From contig NC_089742.1 in assembly GCF_040412425.1 (NCBI RefSeq), positions 81,479,539 to 81,543,538 of the forward strand: a stretch of 64,000 nucleotides of DNA, read 5' to 3'. The notes beneath the pieces were generated by a model, which saw only the letters and a list, made by a program, of their open reading frames with translations, made no database searches and was not told the origin of the DNA. The stretch is from Macrobrachium rosenbergii (lineage: Eukaryota > Arthropoda > Malacostraca > Decapoda > Palaemonidae). Numbering within the stretch: the first letter of the stretch is position 1; each line of letters begins with the position of its first letter. The translations under genes were made by a program, and so were the position numbers. This document shows, piece after piece, positions 23,620-34,170 of this stretch.

Positions 23620-26190
23620 TGTCAGATTCTAGTTTGTCTAGCATTAGATATTGCAGCAAAGGTTGCAAGACTAGACTTATTTCAGCTAAGTAGGACACTC
23701 ATACTGTCTATAGTTCTTGTAGGGAGCAAATTTGCTCGCCTGATCTTAATTGTGAGGAATGTAAGGACTGGGATAAGGGGAAGTGGAAGACTTTGCAGAC
23801 CCATTTAAATAAATTGCATTGTGACTGACTGAGAAAAGCAACTGCTAGGGCTGAAGCTAAGGCTTCCGCTAGTTCGGTTAATTCTCCAGGAGTTGATATT
23901 GCTGCTTTGCCTATCCCTTCAACACCTGTGACTGCCTTTTCCCCTATCTCCAGTCCTCTGACTTTTCTTGTTACTCTGTTACTTGGCTCCCATTCTTCTG
24001 AACCCAATGCCATTGCCAGCTTAGAAGTGTGTGTGGATCAGAAATTTAATTTGTTAGTCAATACTGTTTTCCAGATTGGGAACTCTGTGAAAGTCCTAAT
24101 GGACAAATTTAATAGTGTTGGTACAGTGACGAGTGCAGTGTCAGTGGAGGGGGCAGCTACTCATCCCTCTGATGCTCCTAGACCAAGGTCCTGGCTAAAC
24201 TCCCCTTGCTCACCCGGGAGGAAGCTAACTGGTAGTCCAAGGGAGGTCGATGAGGTTTGCCCACGAGTAGTCTCTGCCTCATCCAAGCCTGTTGTCCGCA
24301 AATCCCAGGACTTGGAGGACCACTATTGGAAAGGTGTCCGATTGGATGTTCATACTTTATCATCTAGTGATTTGGTCTCTAATGGGCCCAGAAAATGCAG
24401 TGGGCATTTTGCTAAGGTTAGGCTGTTGAAAAGGCCGGGCGCTTCATTAGAAGTTGACTCGTCCCCTGCTCATAAGAGGGACCATACCCTGTTGCCTTCG
24501 TGTAGTTATCCTGTTGCCTTCGTGTAGTTTTTGGGAGTCTTCTGTTAAAGCTTATCGCACCCATTCAGTGTCCAACAGGTGCCCTGACTCCAAATGAGTG
24601 GATGCCAGTCCCATGTATTGATGTAAAGTGTCCGAGCACCCGGAGTCCAAAAGTGTAGTGTATAAGCGCCCAGTATGGGACCATTCTGTGTCTGAGCACC
24701 CATCGTATGAGCACCCTGTGTCCGAGCACCCATCGTATGAGCATTCAGTGTCTGCGCTTCCAGTTCGTGGGCACCCAGTGTCCGAACTTTCCAAGTTGGA
24801 AGGTTCAGTGTATGAACATCCAGTGTATGAACGTCAAGTGTCCGAGCGCCCGTTGTATGAGCACCCAGAGGTCGCGCTCCCATCATGTGGGTGCCCAGTG
24901 TCCAAGCTTCGAGCTCCCGACTGTCTATTGTCCTCTAAGAGTGTTGCGGCTTCTAAGTGTTCTGTGTCCATGAGTGGGTGCCCAGTGTCCAAGCTTCCAG
25001 TGTCTGTGGGCCCTTCCGTTGATGTTCGTCCACCTGTCAATAAGCGTGCGGTGCCACAGGTAGGACACCCAGTACCTGACATTTCAGGTGAGTTACCTTC
25101 TGTTGTGAAAGACCCATTGTTGGCGGCGATTCAACGCCGACTTATAGTATTCTGAGCTTGCTTCAGAAACCAACTTCTGTGGTTCAAGAACCTATGGACC
25201 CTCCAATGTTGCCCGTTTCCTCTGATGAGGAACCAGTGAAAGAGGAACAGCCCACGTCGAATTATTCGGCTCTGCTAAGATATTTCTTAGTATACTATCC
25301 TTTGTTCTTCTCTCCAGCCACCTCTTCTTCTCCAGGCTTGGCCTTTTTGATGCTGCAACCTGCAGGAACTGCCAGGTTACCTCGTATGTTTCTGTCTTTT
25401 TCATCGAGGAAAGCCTTTGCCAGTATTGACAACTGGTTGTCAGAAAAGAGGGATGTTGGGAAAGCAGTTTTCTGTACGCCTCCCTCTCACTTGATACGGC
25501 AGAAGTATCTGTCGTAAGCAAATGGAGAAGCACCCTCCTTTGGAGTTTCTGCTTCCTTTCAAGGGGACTTCTCGTCTCATAGAGGCTTCACGTCGCTCTG
25601 CTTTCTCTTCTGCAAGGATTCTTTTTATTCGTAGGGGCTGGACCATCTTATTAAGGATATTTTTATAGTCTTCGAGGTCCTCAGCTTTCTTGATTGGACA
25701 GTTGGGGCTTTAGCAAAGAAGATAGAAGACTGCACCACGCTTCAGGAGAACTCTGCTTCAGATTGGTTGGGGCTTCTAGCTTGTGTTGGTAGGGCAGTGA
25801 GAGACGGCGCCCAAGAGTTGGTGACCATCTTTACCACAGGACTTGTGAAGAAATGAGATTTGTGGTGCTCATTTACCATGAAGGGAGTCACACCCTCTCA
25901 ATGTACCTCCCTCTTGTTTGCTCTTGTAGATAGGACCAGTTTATTCCCGCAAGAGAGACTGGAACAAGTAAGGCCGAACTCCAGAAAAAATCTGCACAGG
26001 ACCTCGCGCAGTCCACCAAGAGGTCTAGGATCCCTGCATGAGTTACTTCAACTGCCACAACTGCTAGCACGTCTTCTCTGTTGTTGCAGCAGCCCTTTCA
26101 AGGTACTAGAGGTCGATTCCGGTCCTGTCCTAGAACCAACCTCCGAACGACAACCCGTCAAGAAGCCCACTGGCAAGTCAGCCCCTCGAA
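23620..26190 (+). pseudogene. DIRS copy 2 gag-like region
   Basis: Starts at ATG 23620 (MSDSSLSSIRYCSKGCKT) with the same Cys-rich head as copy 1, interrupted by stops near 23690 and 23824. A 206-codon open piece (23907-24524) aligns with copy 1 gag. Then comes a region absent from copy 1 at this length, dominated by E-H-P repeats (24628-25060), and a C-terminal portion in shifted frames (25158-25514 and on) matching copy 1 at 9123-9884. Confidence 0.75.
24628..25060 (+). repeat. Degenerate peptide-repeat expansion in DIRS copy 2 gag
   Basis: Repeats of roughly 15-30 bp built on GAGCACCCA, TATGAGCACCC and CCAGTGTCCGA give S-E-H-P-x-Y-E-H-P-V type peptides in the frame 24628-25152. Copy 1 has only a brief equivalent (around 8870-8900, STKHPKSVCQVPG), so the two copies differ sharply here. 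Confidence 0.8.
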
Positions 26191-26217
26191 AGTGAGTTAC
26201 CTGTCCTCTCTGTCTCA

Positions 26218-27492
26218 GTGGGAGCAAGACTCCTTCATTTTTGGAGCAGGTGGAAGACCAAGATTGTAGAGCCATGGGTACTAAAGGTCTTAAAAGAGGG
26301 CTACGCAATCCCTTTCAGGGAGAAACCTCCCTTAGTAACCTCTCCCATCAGCTTAATGGCCTACTTGGTAGGCTCGGAGAGGTTTTCAGCCCTGTCTCGG
26401 GAAGTTTCAGCTCTACTCGAGAAGCAAGCTGTGGAGGTGGTCGAGGATATAGGCACAGAGGGGTCCTACAAGTGCCTTTTCATCATTCCCGTGTCATCGG
26501 GAGGATGGAGACCTATCCTGGATGTCAGTGCTCTGAACTACTTTGTACAAACAACAAAGTTCAGAATGGAAACGAACCAGTCGGTCTTGTTAGCCATCCA
26601 TCAGGGAGACTGGATGGTCACGATTGACATGCAGGATGGGTATTTCCATGTTCCAGTTCACCCAGACTCCAGGAAGTAGCTGAGGTTTGTGTTCCAGGAC
26701 AGTGTCTTCCAGTTTTGGGCACTGTGCTTCGGCCTCTCCATGAGCCCCTCAAGATTTTACTTGGGTTCTTGCCCCTTTGGCGAAATGGTTGCATCTGATA
26801 GGGATAAACGTATTTCTCTACCTCACATCTGGCTCCTACGCTCCCCCTGGAGATCTCAGTGCACGCAGGACCTTCAGAAGACACATCGACTCACTCAAGA
26901 AATAGGACTATTAATAAATTTCAGGAAATCACAACTAGTCCAACTCAGTTAATTCTATATTTGGGGATAGTGATAAATTCTCTGAATTTTCGGGCTTTTC
27001 CACCCCAACAAAGTATTCAGAATTGTCTCAGAAAATTCCGGAACTTCATATCTCGCTCATCCTGCTCAGCCAACGCATGGATAAGTCTTCTGGGAGCCCT
27101 TTCTTCCATCGAGAAGTTTGTTCTGTTGGGCAGGTTACACACCAGAGTGCTGCAGTTTTGCCAACTGATGCAGGAAGGTTTTCCTGGACTCGTTCATCTT
27201 CAGCATCACCCCTGAAATCAAAGAGGACCTTTGGTGGTGGCTGGTGAAGGACAGATTTGTGACAAGGAAGTCTGTCTCAATGAGCCCCAACCTAACATTG
27301 TACTCAGACGCTTCAGATCTGGGTTGGGGGGCTCTTCTCAACGGCATGGAGGTTTCATGAACGTGATTTCCAGCCGAAAGGAACCTTCATATCAGTGTGA
27401 AAGAGTTGAAGGCAATTCATTTAGTCTTTCAGTATTTTGCAGCACAGACTTTCAACAGGACAGTGGCGGTCCATTCGGACAGCATGATTACT
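26218..27492 (+). pseudogene. DIRS copy 2 reverse transcriptase and partial RNase H
   Basis: The open piece 26218-26676 contains GGWRPILDVSALNYFVQTT and MVTIDMQDGYFHVPVH (motif A) and stops at 26677. 26689-26949 continues with FQFWALCFGLSMSP; at motif C the frame reads LPHIWLLRS, so the paired catalytic Asp is lost. 26859-27212 and 27231-27512 carry the connection and the start of RNase H (RRFRSGLGG in a shifted frame). The RNase H match ends at about 27492. Confidence 0.82.
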
Positions 27493-27943
27493 GTATTTTC
27501 ATGTCATTTTCATGACTAAATGCACTTTTTGCGATAAAACTATTAAAATACTCAAGTACCTAGGTAGTGCTCGAGTTAAGATAATTCAAATTTTTTAATT
27601 TCGTGTTGGTGCAGGTAGCAGTATACAATCAGGCAGCGAGAGAGACCACATTACAGTAGACCGACTTCCTCTTTTCCTCCATCCGTTTATCCCATCTTTT
27701 AGTTGAAAAAGTAAAAGAGAATGATAAAAGTATTGTTAGTTACGCTATACTCTTGCGTAAATGTGTACAACCATAAACAACCGAACAAGAAACCGATGTT
27801 TTGCTTATAACCGAATCGGATAACAACAGCTGTTTTGTTTGTATTTCAACCATTGTACGGGAGTATACAATTACCGTAGCTATAGTACAAATGACGTTAA
27901 GTAGAATAGGACTGATATATTTTTACATTATACCTTATTTGGT

Positions 27944-28039
27944 ATGGATAAAAGATCTGCAAAGAAATATACTGATAAATTTAAGTTGCAAGTTGTAGCT
28001 GAAGCTGAGAAAACAAATGTTCAAGCTGCTAATGACTAA
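27944..28039 (+). pseudogene. Pogo/Tigger-like transposase N-terminal fragment
   Basis: Short frame: MDKRSAKKYTDKFKLQVVAE, then AEKTNVQAAND and a stop. It resembles the first helix-turn-helix of pogo/Tigger or Jerky-type transposases (K-x-x-x-Y-T-x-x-F-K-L-x-V-V-x-x-A-E). No DDE core follows. Its place inside a block matching the Tigger MITEs explains the family. Confidence 0.6.
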
Positions 28040-28950
28040 ATTATTGTGCATCAGCAACATGGATGAACTCGGCCGTTATTAAAATTGGAGAGAAAGTATT
28101 TTAATCAAAACTATTGGGCATGAAAGAAAGCATATTACTGCTATTTTTACGCCAATAAACGATAAATACGTAAAGCTGTTATTATGATGAAAGCAAGTGA
28201 AAATAGCAAACAGAATCTTGGATTTTTTTTTTACACAAAACAAACATGCCCCTAAACAGCCAACGTCATCTATTAACGAAAAAAAGAGCTAAATTAATTT
28301 CACGAGACGTATTTAAGTTATATTTCGACTTAAAACCCTTTGTATAACGAAAAATAACCCTGCCCCATATAAGTAAAGTATCTAGAGATTCATTTACTAT
28401 AACTAGAAACAAGAAAAGCGCTCGGAACTGAGTTAAATATGGCCAGATAAACTTACTGCATAATCGATTTCCAAACCTAAACTTTCATCGCTATGATCGC
28501 AATTTATAATACAAAAGCAATATAAGAATATATACAATATTATTGGATACAGTGTATTAAAGCATAATATTTTAAAAGATCCATGGAAAAGATGCTTGTT
28601 AATTATGCTGATGTTTGTACAATGCACTATTATATGAATATAGAGTACAGTATAATGTAGGCTAGGCTACCATATATGTATACGATGTACCATAGTGTAG
28701 GCTAAGCTGATTCTTGTTTTGTTATTCAATTTCTCTTTGTACTGAATTATCATGTGACTTTGCATGAACCTCTAGAATTATCTTTCCCCCCTTCTTTTTC
28801 CAGCCCAAGAAGAACCCTAAGAGTTCAGAGGTCTGGTTAAACAAATCATTTATAACTAACTAACTAGCTGATATTAATAATTACTATACTGTGTATGTAT
28901 GGAGTATACTTGATAGTGTAGGCTATGCTGCCATATATGTATACATGGTA

Positions 28951-29249
28951 CAGGCAGCCCCCGATTAATGGCGGGCTCGGTTATCGGCGATCTGGTTTTA
29001 GAGGCGCATGTCTAGTGACGAAAATCGGCAATTTTCAGCACTGAAAATCGCCGGTTTCCACTTATCGGAGCCGATAATTGGGTGTTGGTGCTGATACTTA
29101 CCACAGAGGCGCTGATAGCGCTTTTCAGCGCCGTAAGCCTCAAAAATCGCCGAAAAAGCCCTGAAAATTGCTGATCTTTGGATATTGGCGATTTTCGGTT
29201 ATCATCACACCCTCAGAATGGAACCCCTGCCAATACCGGGGACTGCCTG
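28951..29249. mobile_element. Palindromic MITE, copy 5
   Basis: CAGGCAGCCCCCGATTAATG start, ATACCGGGGACTGCCTG end, TA flanks; nested inside the pogo/Tigger-like block. Confidence 0.9.
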
Positions 29250-29425
29250 TACTGACTACCCTAGGGTAGGCTAGGCTATATTCGAGATATGTTTTTTCTA
29301 ACAACGATGGGTTTTTTGGAACCTAACCCCATCGTAAGTAGGATAATACCTGTAATAAGATTTTTAGTTTTTTTTTTTTGTTTGTTTGAACCATCAAAAT
29401 AGGCAGTTGTAAGTGTTTTTAGAAG

Positions 29426-29556
29426 GGGCAGTCTACCTACACCCAAAACAAAAGGGCACTACCACGAATTTTGAATTTTGAGCTGCTGCGTAAAGTAGAA
29501 ACTAATAGCTTTGTAATTATTTGGTAAGTGTATATAAAACTTGATTATAAAAATGT
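29426..29556. repeat. DIRS right inverted terminal repeat (copy 2)
   Basis: GGCAGTCTACCTACACCC, CACTACCACGAATTTTGAAT and AATTATTTGGTAAGTGTATA correspond to the copy 1 right repeat and, inverted, to the left repeat at 23262-23432. Confidence 0.8.
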
Positions 29557-29690
29557 TTTCATACAGTTGTCCTCAAAACTTTAAAAACGTTTGTTGAATG
29601 TATAATGCTTATTTTAAGAATGCATGTGTGACATGGAGAAACTTAGTTGGTTGAGGCAAAAGGTCTTAGGATATTTCAATGTATACAGTA

Positions 29691-30002
29691 CAGGCAGTCC
29701 CCGGTTAATGGCAGGCTCGGTTTACAGCGATTTGGTTTTATGGCGCTTGTCTAGCGACGAAAATCGGCAATTTTCGCCGCCGAAAATCGCCAATTTCTGC
29801 TTATCGGCGCCGATAATTGGGTATTGGCGCTGATACATACCTAACAGAGGCACCAATAACTGAAAATCGGTGCTTTTCGGCACCGATAACCCCTGAAAAT
29901 CGCAGGAAAAGTGCAGAAATCACCAATTTTCGGTTAGCGGCAATTTTCAGTTATCATCACACCCTCAGAAACGGAACCCTGCCGATAACCTGGGACTGCC
30001 TG
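29691..30002. mobile_element. Palindromic MITE, copy 6
   Basis: CAGGCAGTCCCCGGTTAATG start, ATAACCTGGGACTGCCTG end, TA flanks. Confidence 0.9.
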
Positions 30003-30519
30003 TATTTGGATTGGTAATGACATCTCTAGGGTTTTATAGAATGTGGTGTGCAGTATAAAGATTTTTTAAGTAGTAAGTTGGCCAAAGCAACAACTACCCA
30101 TAAGGATATTGAACTGCCACTAGAGGAAATAGGGCTTTTGTAAGACTGGCCAGACAGTCTGATGTAGGACCCTTTACTATGGGTACAACACTTTCCCTTT
30201 GCATACGCAGGCACCCAATAGTCTAGTGTATTCTCTATACATCAGAAATACTGTGCTTTTCCCTTTTATCCTATATGCATCAAAATTCCCAGCCTCTTGA
30301 TTTTAAAACTCAAAATTTAGTTACCATTGACCAATAAAAAGCTGGTCCTAAGCACAGAAAACTTTTGGCGTGTTGAATTCATCAGTGAAGGTATGCATGA
30401 ATTATAACAAAAAGATGAACAGCTTCGAAATAAAATAGTCCTTAGAATGAATGACCCAATATTTTGCAGCCTTTGGGAAATGCTAAGAGCCTGTGGGTAA
30501 CGTAAAAATAAGGCAAGAT

Positions 30520-31020
30520 CCTTAAAACTGGACACTGTAAATGTGTAAATAGTGGTGGGCAAAAGCAGGGAAGTGATGGAAATGCTGGTGAGAAGAAACA
30601 TGAACATTTGTGATCAGGAGATAAGGTATACAAGAGCTGGCACAAAATCCATTGTCAGTGATGTGGAGGAATATGAATTCTGGTAGAATGGAGTTTTGGT
30701 CAAGAAGGAAGTGGTTGAAGATATGATATGAGTAAAGCAATTAAATGAAAGAATAATGTAGATGATGATGTAAGGAAAGAAGGTAATGTATGTGTTTTTG
30801 GTGTATACACTACAATATAGAACACCAGAAGAAAAGCAATAATATTAAAAAAGACTATCAGGTCCAGTGACAGGTGCTGGTTTGGTGGAATACTGATGTA
30901 AGGAGACCTAAATAGCCACATAGCAATAAATAGCATTGATTTTAAAGATGCTATCAGTAGATATAGCCTGAGAAAGAAAAATGAGGATGGGGAAGCAGTT
31001 TGGAAATTCTGATAAAGATA
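30520..31020 (+). pseudogene. RTE-type LINE endonuclease relic
   Basis: Frame-broken + strand coding traces: a segment near 30565-30640 (EMLVRRNMNICDQEIRYTRA) resembles the E-x-x-x-R-R-x-x-D-I-L-C-V-Q-E-T-R-W start of the APE-type endonuclease. VFGVYTLQY at about 30797-30823 matches V-x-x-V-Y-A-P-Q. GDLNSHIA (about 30904) with later SLRKKNEDGE matches G-D-L-N-G-H-I-G ... G-x-x-N-E-E-G-E. The long minus-strand open frames here are its antisense shadow. Confidence 0.6.
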
Positions 31021-31629
31021 AGGGTTTATCCTAAGTTGCTTTTGTTCTATGGAGATACAAACCATCGCCTTATATGTGGAGGGTCTTTAGCGAGCATGTG
31101 TGAATCAACCGTCGAGCTTGGAAACAAGGGTACACCAGGTGGAGATGGAGGGTGAGTGGGGGAATACCCTTGTTCTGCTCACGCTATCCATTCACTTTTC
31201 TTAGTCATTGAGAGTGGATGCATTAAACTCTTCTCTCCTTTGTGCTCCCATTGGGTTTTGATGAGACCTTTAGAATTGTGTTTTACATTTTTTTTTTTCA
31301 TTGGTCTTTTTTGGTTTGTTTTGCTCTGTGGATACAAAACATGAGCAGTGCCTGTGTGGTGGACGGTGGTGCCTGTGTAGTTGCTTCATGTCTCATGCCT
31401 CCATGAACTCAAATAACTATTGTTCTTTTTGTAGGTGAAGAGCGTGTGCTTGTTCTTCCCATTGTTAGGAATATGCTGATTGGTGTTCTCCTCACTGGTA
31501 AAGTTTGGGAAATGTAGGAAAAAAGATGAGGCAAGCTTGCTGTGTCATGGGGAGGGGGGATATACCCCACTGGGGATGTTGCTAGATCCTTCTAGGCCTT
31601 TCCTTTTGCCTGCTTCCGTTCCTTTACCA

Positions 31630-31982
31630 CAGGGGTTTTCAACCTGGGGTACGCGTAACCCAGGGGGTACACCAAGGGTCAGCTAGGGGGTACGCTCTCC
31701 CCATGGGTTAGGGGCCTGGCTGCCCACTGACTGCATAGCCACAGGTAAAAAATTATAAACAATTTTCTTTATTTTTATGGAATTCTTTGTGTTTGCAATA
31801 TTGTTGGTTATGTCAGGAGAGTTGTGTACTGTACTTCAGTACAGTACTTGCAAATATACACAATGGAATGTTTTTCTGCGTTTGTTTTGTTTTCTACTTT
31901 ATACAAAGTGAAGGAGGGTACATTATTGACATTAAAAATACCCAAAATGGTACATGGGGGAAAAAAAGGTTGAAAACCCCTG
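31630..31982. mobile_element. hAT-type MITE with 8-bp target duplication
   Basis: 353 bp, beginning CAGGGGTTTTCAACC and ending GGTTGAAAACCCCTG, an exact 15-bp inverted repeat, flanked by CTTTACCA at 31622-31629 and 31983-31990. An 8-bp duplication and CAGGGG ends fit the hAT superfamily. It interrupts the gag-like ORF of the LTR fragment. Non-coding. Confidence 0.92.
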
Positions 31983-32268
31983 CTTTACCACCTTCAGAGA
32001 GAGGCCTGTTCATACCTTTCATCATTTCTTCCACACTTTTCTTCATTCCCTCCAACTTTTTATCCATCCTCTCTTCCATTCTCTCTTCTGACTCTTTCAT
32101 CTCCCCTTTCATTTCTTCTTTTGCACTCCTTAGCATTCCCCCCATCTCCTTCAACTGACTCCTCAACTCCAAATTCTCACTCCTCAGCCTCCCATTCTCC
32201 TCCTCCAGCCTACCCTGGAGTTCCCAAGCCACCCGGAGTTCCTCTCTCAGTTTCTCTATCTCACTCAT
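31983..32268 (-). pseudogene. Coiled-coil gag-like ORF of the tRNA-Lys LTR fragment
   Basis: Starts MSEIEKLREELRVAWELQGR and runs as a heptad-like Glu/Lys/Leu-rich coiled coil through MKESEERMEERMDKKLEGM to NRPLSEGGK. There the hAT MITE cuts it; the same frame appears to resume left of the MITE (near 31621) once the insertion and one target copy are discounted. The start lies about 60 bases downstream of the primer-binding site, as expected of a retrotransposon gag. No zinc knuckle is seen. Confidence 0.6.
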
Positions 32269-32328
32269 CCTGACCTCTTACTCTCACTCTACCCACCACA
32301 AACAATCCTAACAGCAATTATACAACAG

Positions 32329-32345
32329 CCCCACGTTGGGCGCCA
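32329..32345 (-). other. Primer-binding site, tRNA-Lys type
   Basis: Minus strand TGGCGCCCAACGTGGGG, complementary to the 3' end of the cytosolic lysine tRNA with the sequence known as Lys1,2. It sits a few bases inside the putative LTR edge and just upstream of a gag-like ORF. Confidence 0.85.
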
Positions 32346-32715
32346 AATTAATGTGGCGGAATTCAAACCCACAAACAAAACAACGAACAACACTCACCCC
32401 GATCTTCGGTTGCTGGAGATGGATAAAGGTCGCCGTAACAACCACAACCGCAAACAACCACAAACACAACAAGGAAATACAAAAAAGAAACAGAACACAC
32501 ACACAAATAAACAGCACACCAACAAGAAAACCAACAACTCCCGGAAAAGCATACGACAAAACTGTCCCACACAAGAACCACTGACCAGCACTAGCCCTGA
32601 CTAAAGACTCCTCCAAAACCAAAAATCCTTCACATATTCCACAGACAGACAGCACCGTAAACAAACTAACGACCTCATCCCTCTTCCAACAACTGAAGCA
32701 CTCACTAATTACACA

Positions 32716-32818
<103 letters not shown>

Positions 32819-32839
32819 ACAAATTTATTCATCCCTCTA

Positions 32840-32972
32840 TAGAATATTTCTCAGTGAAAAATACTGTGAATGGGCGAATTTTCCACGAATAATTGGTAGA
32901 TTTGTTCCACAGAGAAATCCGTGAATATGTGAGTCCGTGAATCGTGAGATCGCGAATACCGGGGGTTTACTG
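32840..32972. mobile_element. Tigger-type MITE, partial
   Basis: Contains TTTCTCAGTGAAAAATACTG, CCACAGAGAAATCCGTGAAT and the terminus GGGGGTTTACTG followed by TA; this is the inverted 5' third of the 46679-47032 element. The other end is missing at the left. Confidence 0.8.
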
Positions 32973-33205
32973 TACATTATATTTTTGGATTTTTAATTGA
33001 TGCAGTGATTATTATTAATTATATTTTATTATTATAAATAAGTTACTGTTAAATGGACACCTTTGATTTAAATTTCTAGCATTTCATAGTTCTCGGTCAA
33101 ACTGATGCAGAGAACCTTAGTCCCATTTACAGTTGCCAAGCACAGCACATCATAATCTGCACCTTATTATGAGGATGAATAGTAAAAGATGATTTTCATT
33201 CACAG

Positions 33206-33391
33206 CGTGTTGTGTTAGCTGAAGGTGGATATGCTCATAGCGTAGCCATGACTGCTGCAGGTAACATTTATGCGTGGGGATGTGGGACGTATGGTCAAGT
33301 GGGCAATGGTGGTATTGTCAAAGTTACTAGTCCTGTTAGAGTATGCTTACCAGGCCCTGCTACTCACCTCACTGCTGGTTACTTTCATAAT
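33206..33391 (+). CDS. RCC1-repeat protein, exon D
   Basis: Acceptor TTCATTCACAG before 33206, donor GTGAGT after 33391; 186 nt, phase 0 at both ends. The translation begins RVVLAEGGYAHSVAMTAAG and continues with IYAWGCGTYGQVGNGG and the strand leading to HLTAGYFHN. It holds one full RCC1 blade and the start of the next. Only 190 bp separate it from exon E, the sole short intron of the gene. Confidence 0.9.
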
Positions 33392-33581
33392 GTGAGTATT
33401 TTTAATTTTAATGCATTTTACGTATGGTGTTTTTCATTTTTTTATGCATTTTACGTACCTCATATGTTATTGTGTTTGAGTACATATGTCAGTTTTTTTT
33501 TTAACTGGACTATTAGTAAATATTTGTTGATATATTTATAGTTATTACTTGCTATTGTTAGAAGTTACGCTTTTCTTGTAG

Positions 33582-34170
33582 ATTGCTGTCACAAGAGATC
33601 ACAAAGTATATACTTGGGGGATCAATCCAGCATGTTTGAGAGTACAAGCACAGCTTCAAAGAAGAGGGCGGATGATGCAACAGGCAGCAGAAGGGGAGAA
33701 ACGCTCCTCTGAAGGCAAGAATGAGGGAGAAGATTCACAGGCCAAGGAAAGTGACGTAGAGAAAAGTGGAGAAGCTTCTGAAGTGGCAGCTAGTGATAGT
33801 GAAAGTGATGATAGTATTATTAATGATGGTGCTAATGATAATCCGAAAATAGTTGTGTCAAAGGAAGACAATGGAAGTCCCTGTGGTGGTGCAACACAAA
33901 GAACTACTGTAGATGATAGTGATGACACTATTATGACTCTGCCTGAGGAGGAAGACACTAAAGATATTGGTGCCAAATCTTTTATCATATCTCCTGAACC
34001 TTCTCCGGAAAAAGCTTCCAGTGTTGACGATAGAAAATGTGATATTTTTGAAGACACAGTATGTGACAGAGTGGTCAGTGGTAACAATTCTTCCAGCACA
34101 AACTGTCAAAGCTCAAATTCTTCAGAAACATTAAGCGAGCAGGCCTCCAGCAGTTGTCAAGTTTCTGAAA
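33582..34170 (+). CDS. RCC1-repeat protein, exon E with acidic Ser-rich insert
   Basis: Acceptor TTTTCTTGTAG before 33582, donor GTAAGC after 34170; 589 nt, entering phase 0 and leaving after one base of a codon. It opens with IAVTRDHKVYTWGINPACLR, the end of an RCC1 strand, followed by a basic helical segment (VQAQLQRRGRMMQQ). About 150 residues of low-complexity acidic and Ser-rich sequence follow (SDSESDDSIINDG, LPEEEDTKD), containing SPEPSPEK. Such loops are usually disordered and phosphorylated. The insert interrupts the propeller before the blade in exon F. Confidence 0.88.

Larger units (their letters stand above)
27493..29424. mobile_element. Pogo/Tigger-like DNA element replacing the 3' half of DIRS copy 2
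   Basis: The left part (TGTATTTTCATGTCATTTTC, then ATGACTAAATGCACTTTTT) matches the Tigger MITE interior at 46818 onward. The right part (AAATAGGCAGTTGTAAGTG, TTTTTAGAAGGGG) matches 46925 onward. Between them are about 1.9 kb of extra DNA, including a pogo-like helix-turn-helix start at 27944 and MITE copy 5. The usual CAGT...ACTG termini are missing on both sides, so this is an internal fragment of a longer family member. 28040-28940 shows no recognisable transposase core. Confidence 0.65.
23262..29560 (+). mobile_element. DIRS-type retrotransposon, copy 2 (3' half replaced)
   Basis: Left terminal repeat 23262-23432 matches copy 1 (ACCAAATAATTACATAGCTG, CAAAATTCAAAATTCCC, GGTACAACATAGCTAAAGAG). 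Gag-like (23620-26190) and RT/RNase H (26218 to about 27492) align with copy 1. At about 27493 the match stops inside the RNase H region and pogo/Tigger-like DNA begins; a DIRS right terminal repeat (CAAAATTC motif inverted, about 29426-29556) follows at about 29425. The tyrosine recombinase region is absent. That the right terminal repeat belongs to the same insertion is inference. Confidence 0.8.

Noticed and set aside
30317..31065. Several hydrophobic minus-strand frames resembling membrane proteins
   Set aside because: They oppose the RTE endonuclease relic on the plus strand, whose motifs are recognisable; hydrophobicity comes from reading AT-rich antisense.
33656..34099. 147-codon minus-strand frame
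   Set aside because: Antisense shadow of exon E; the plus strand has matching splice sites and phases with its neighbours.
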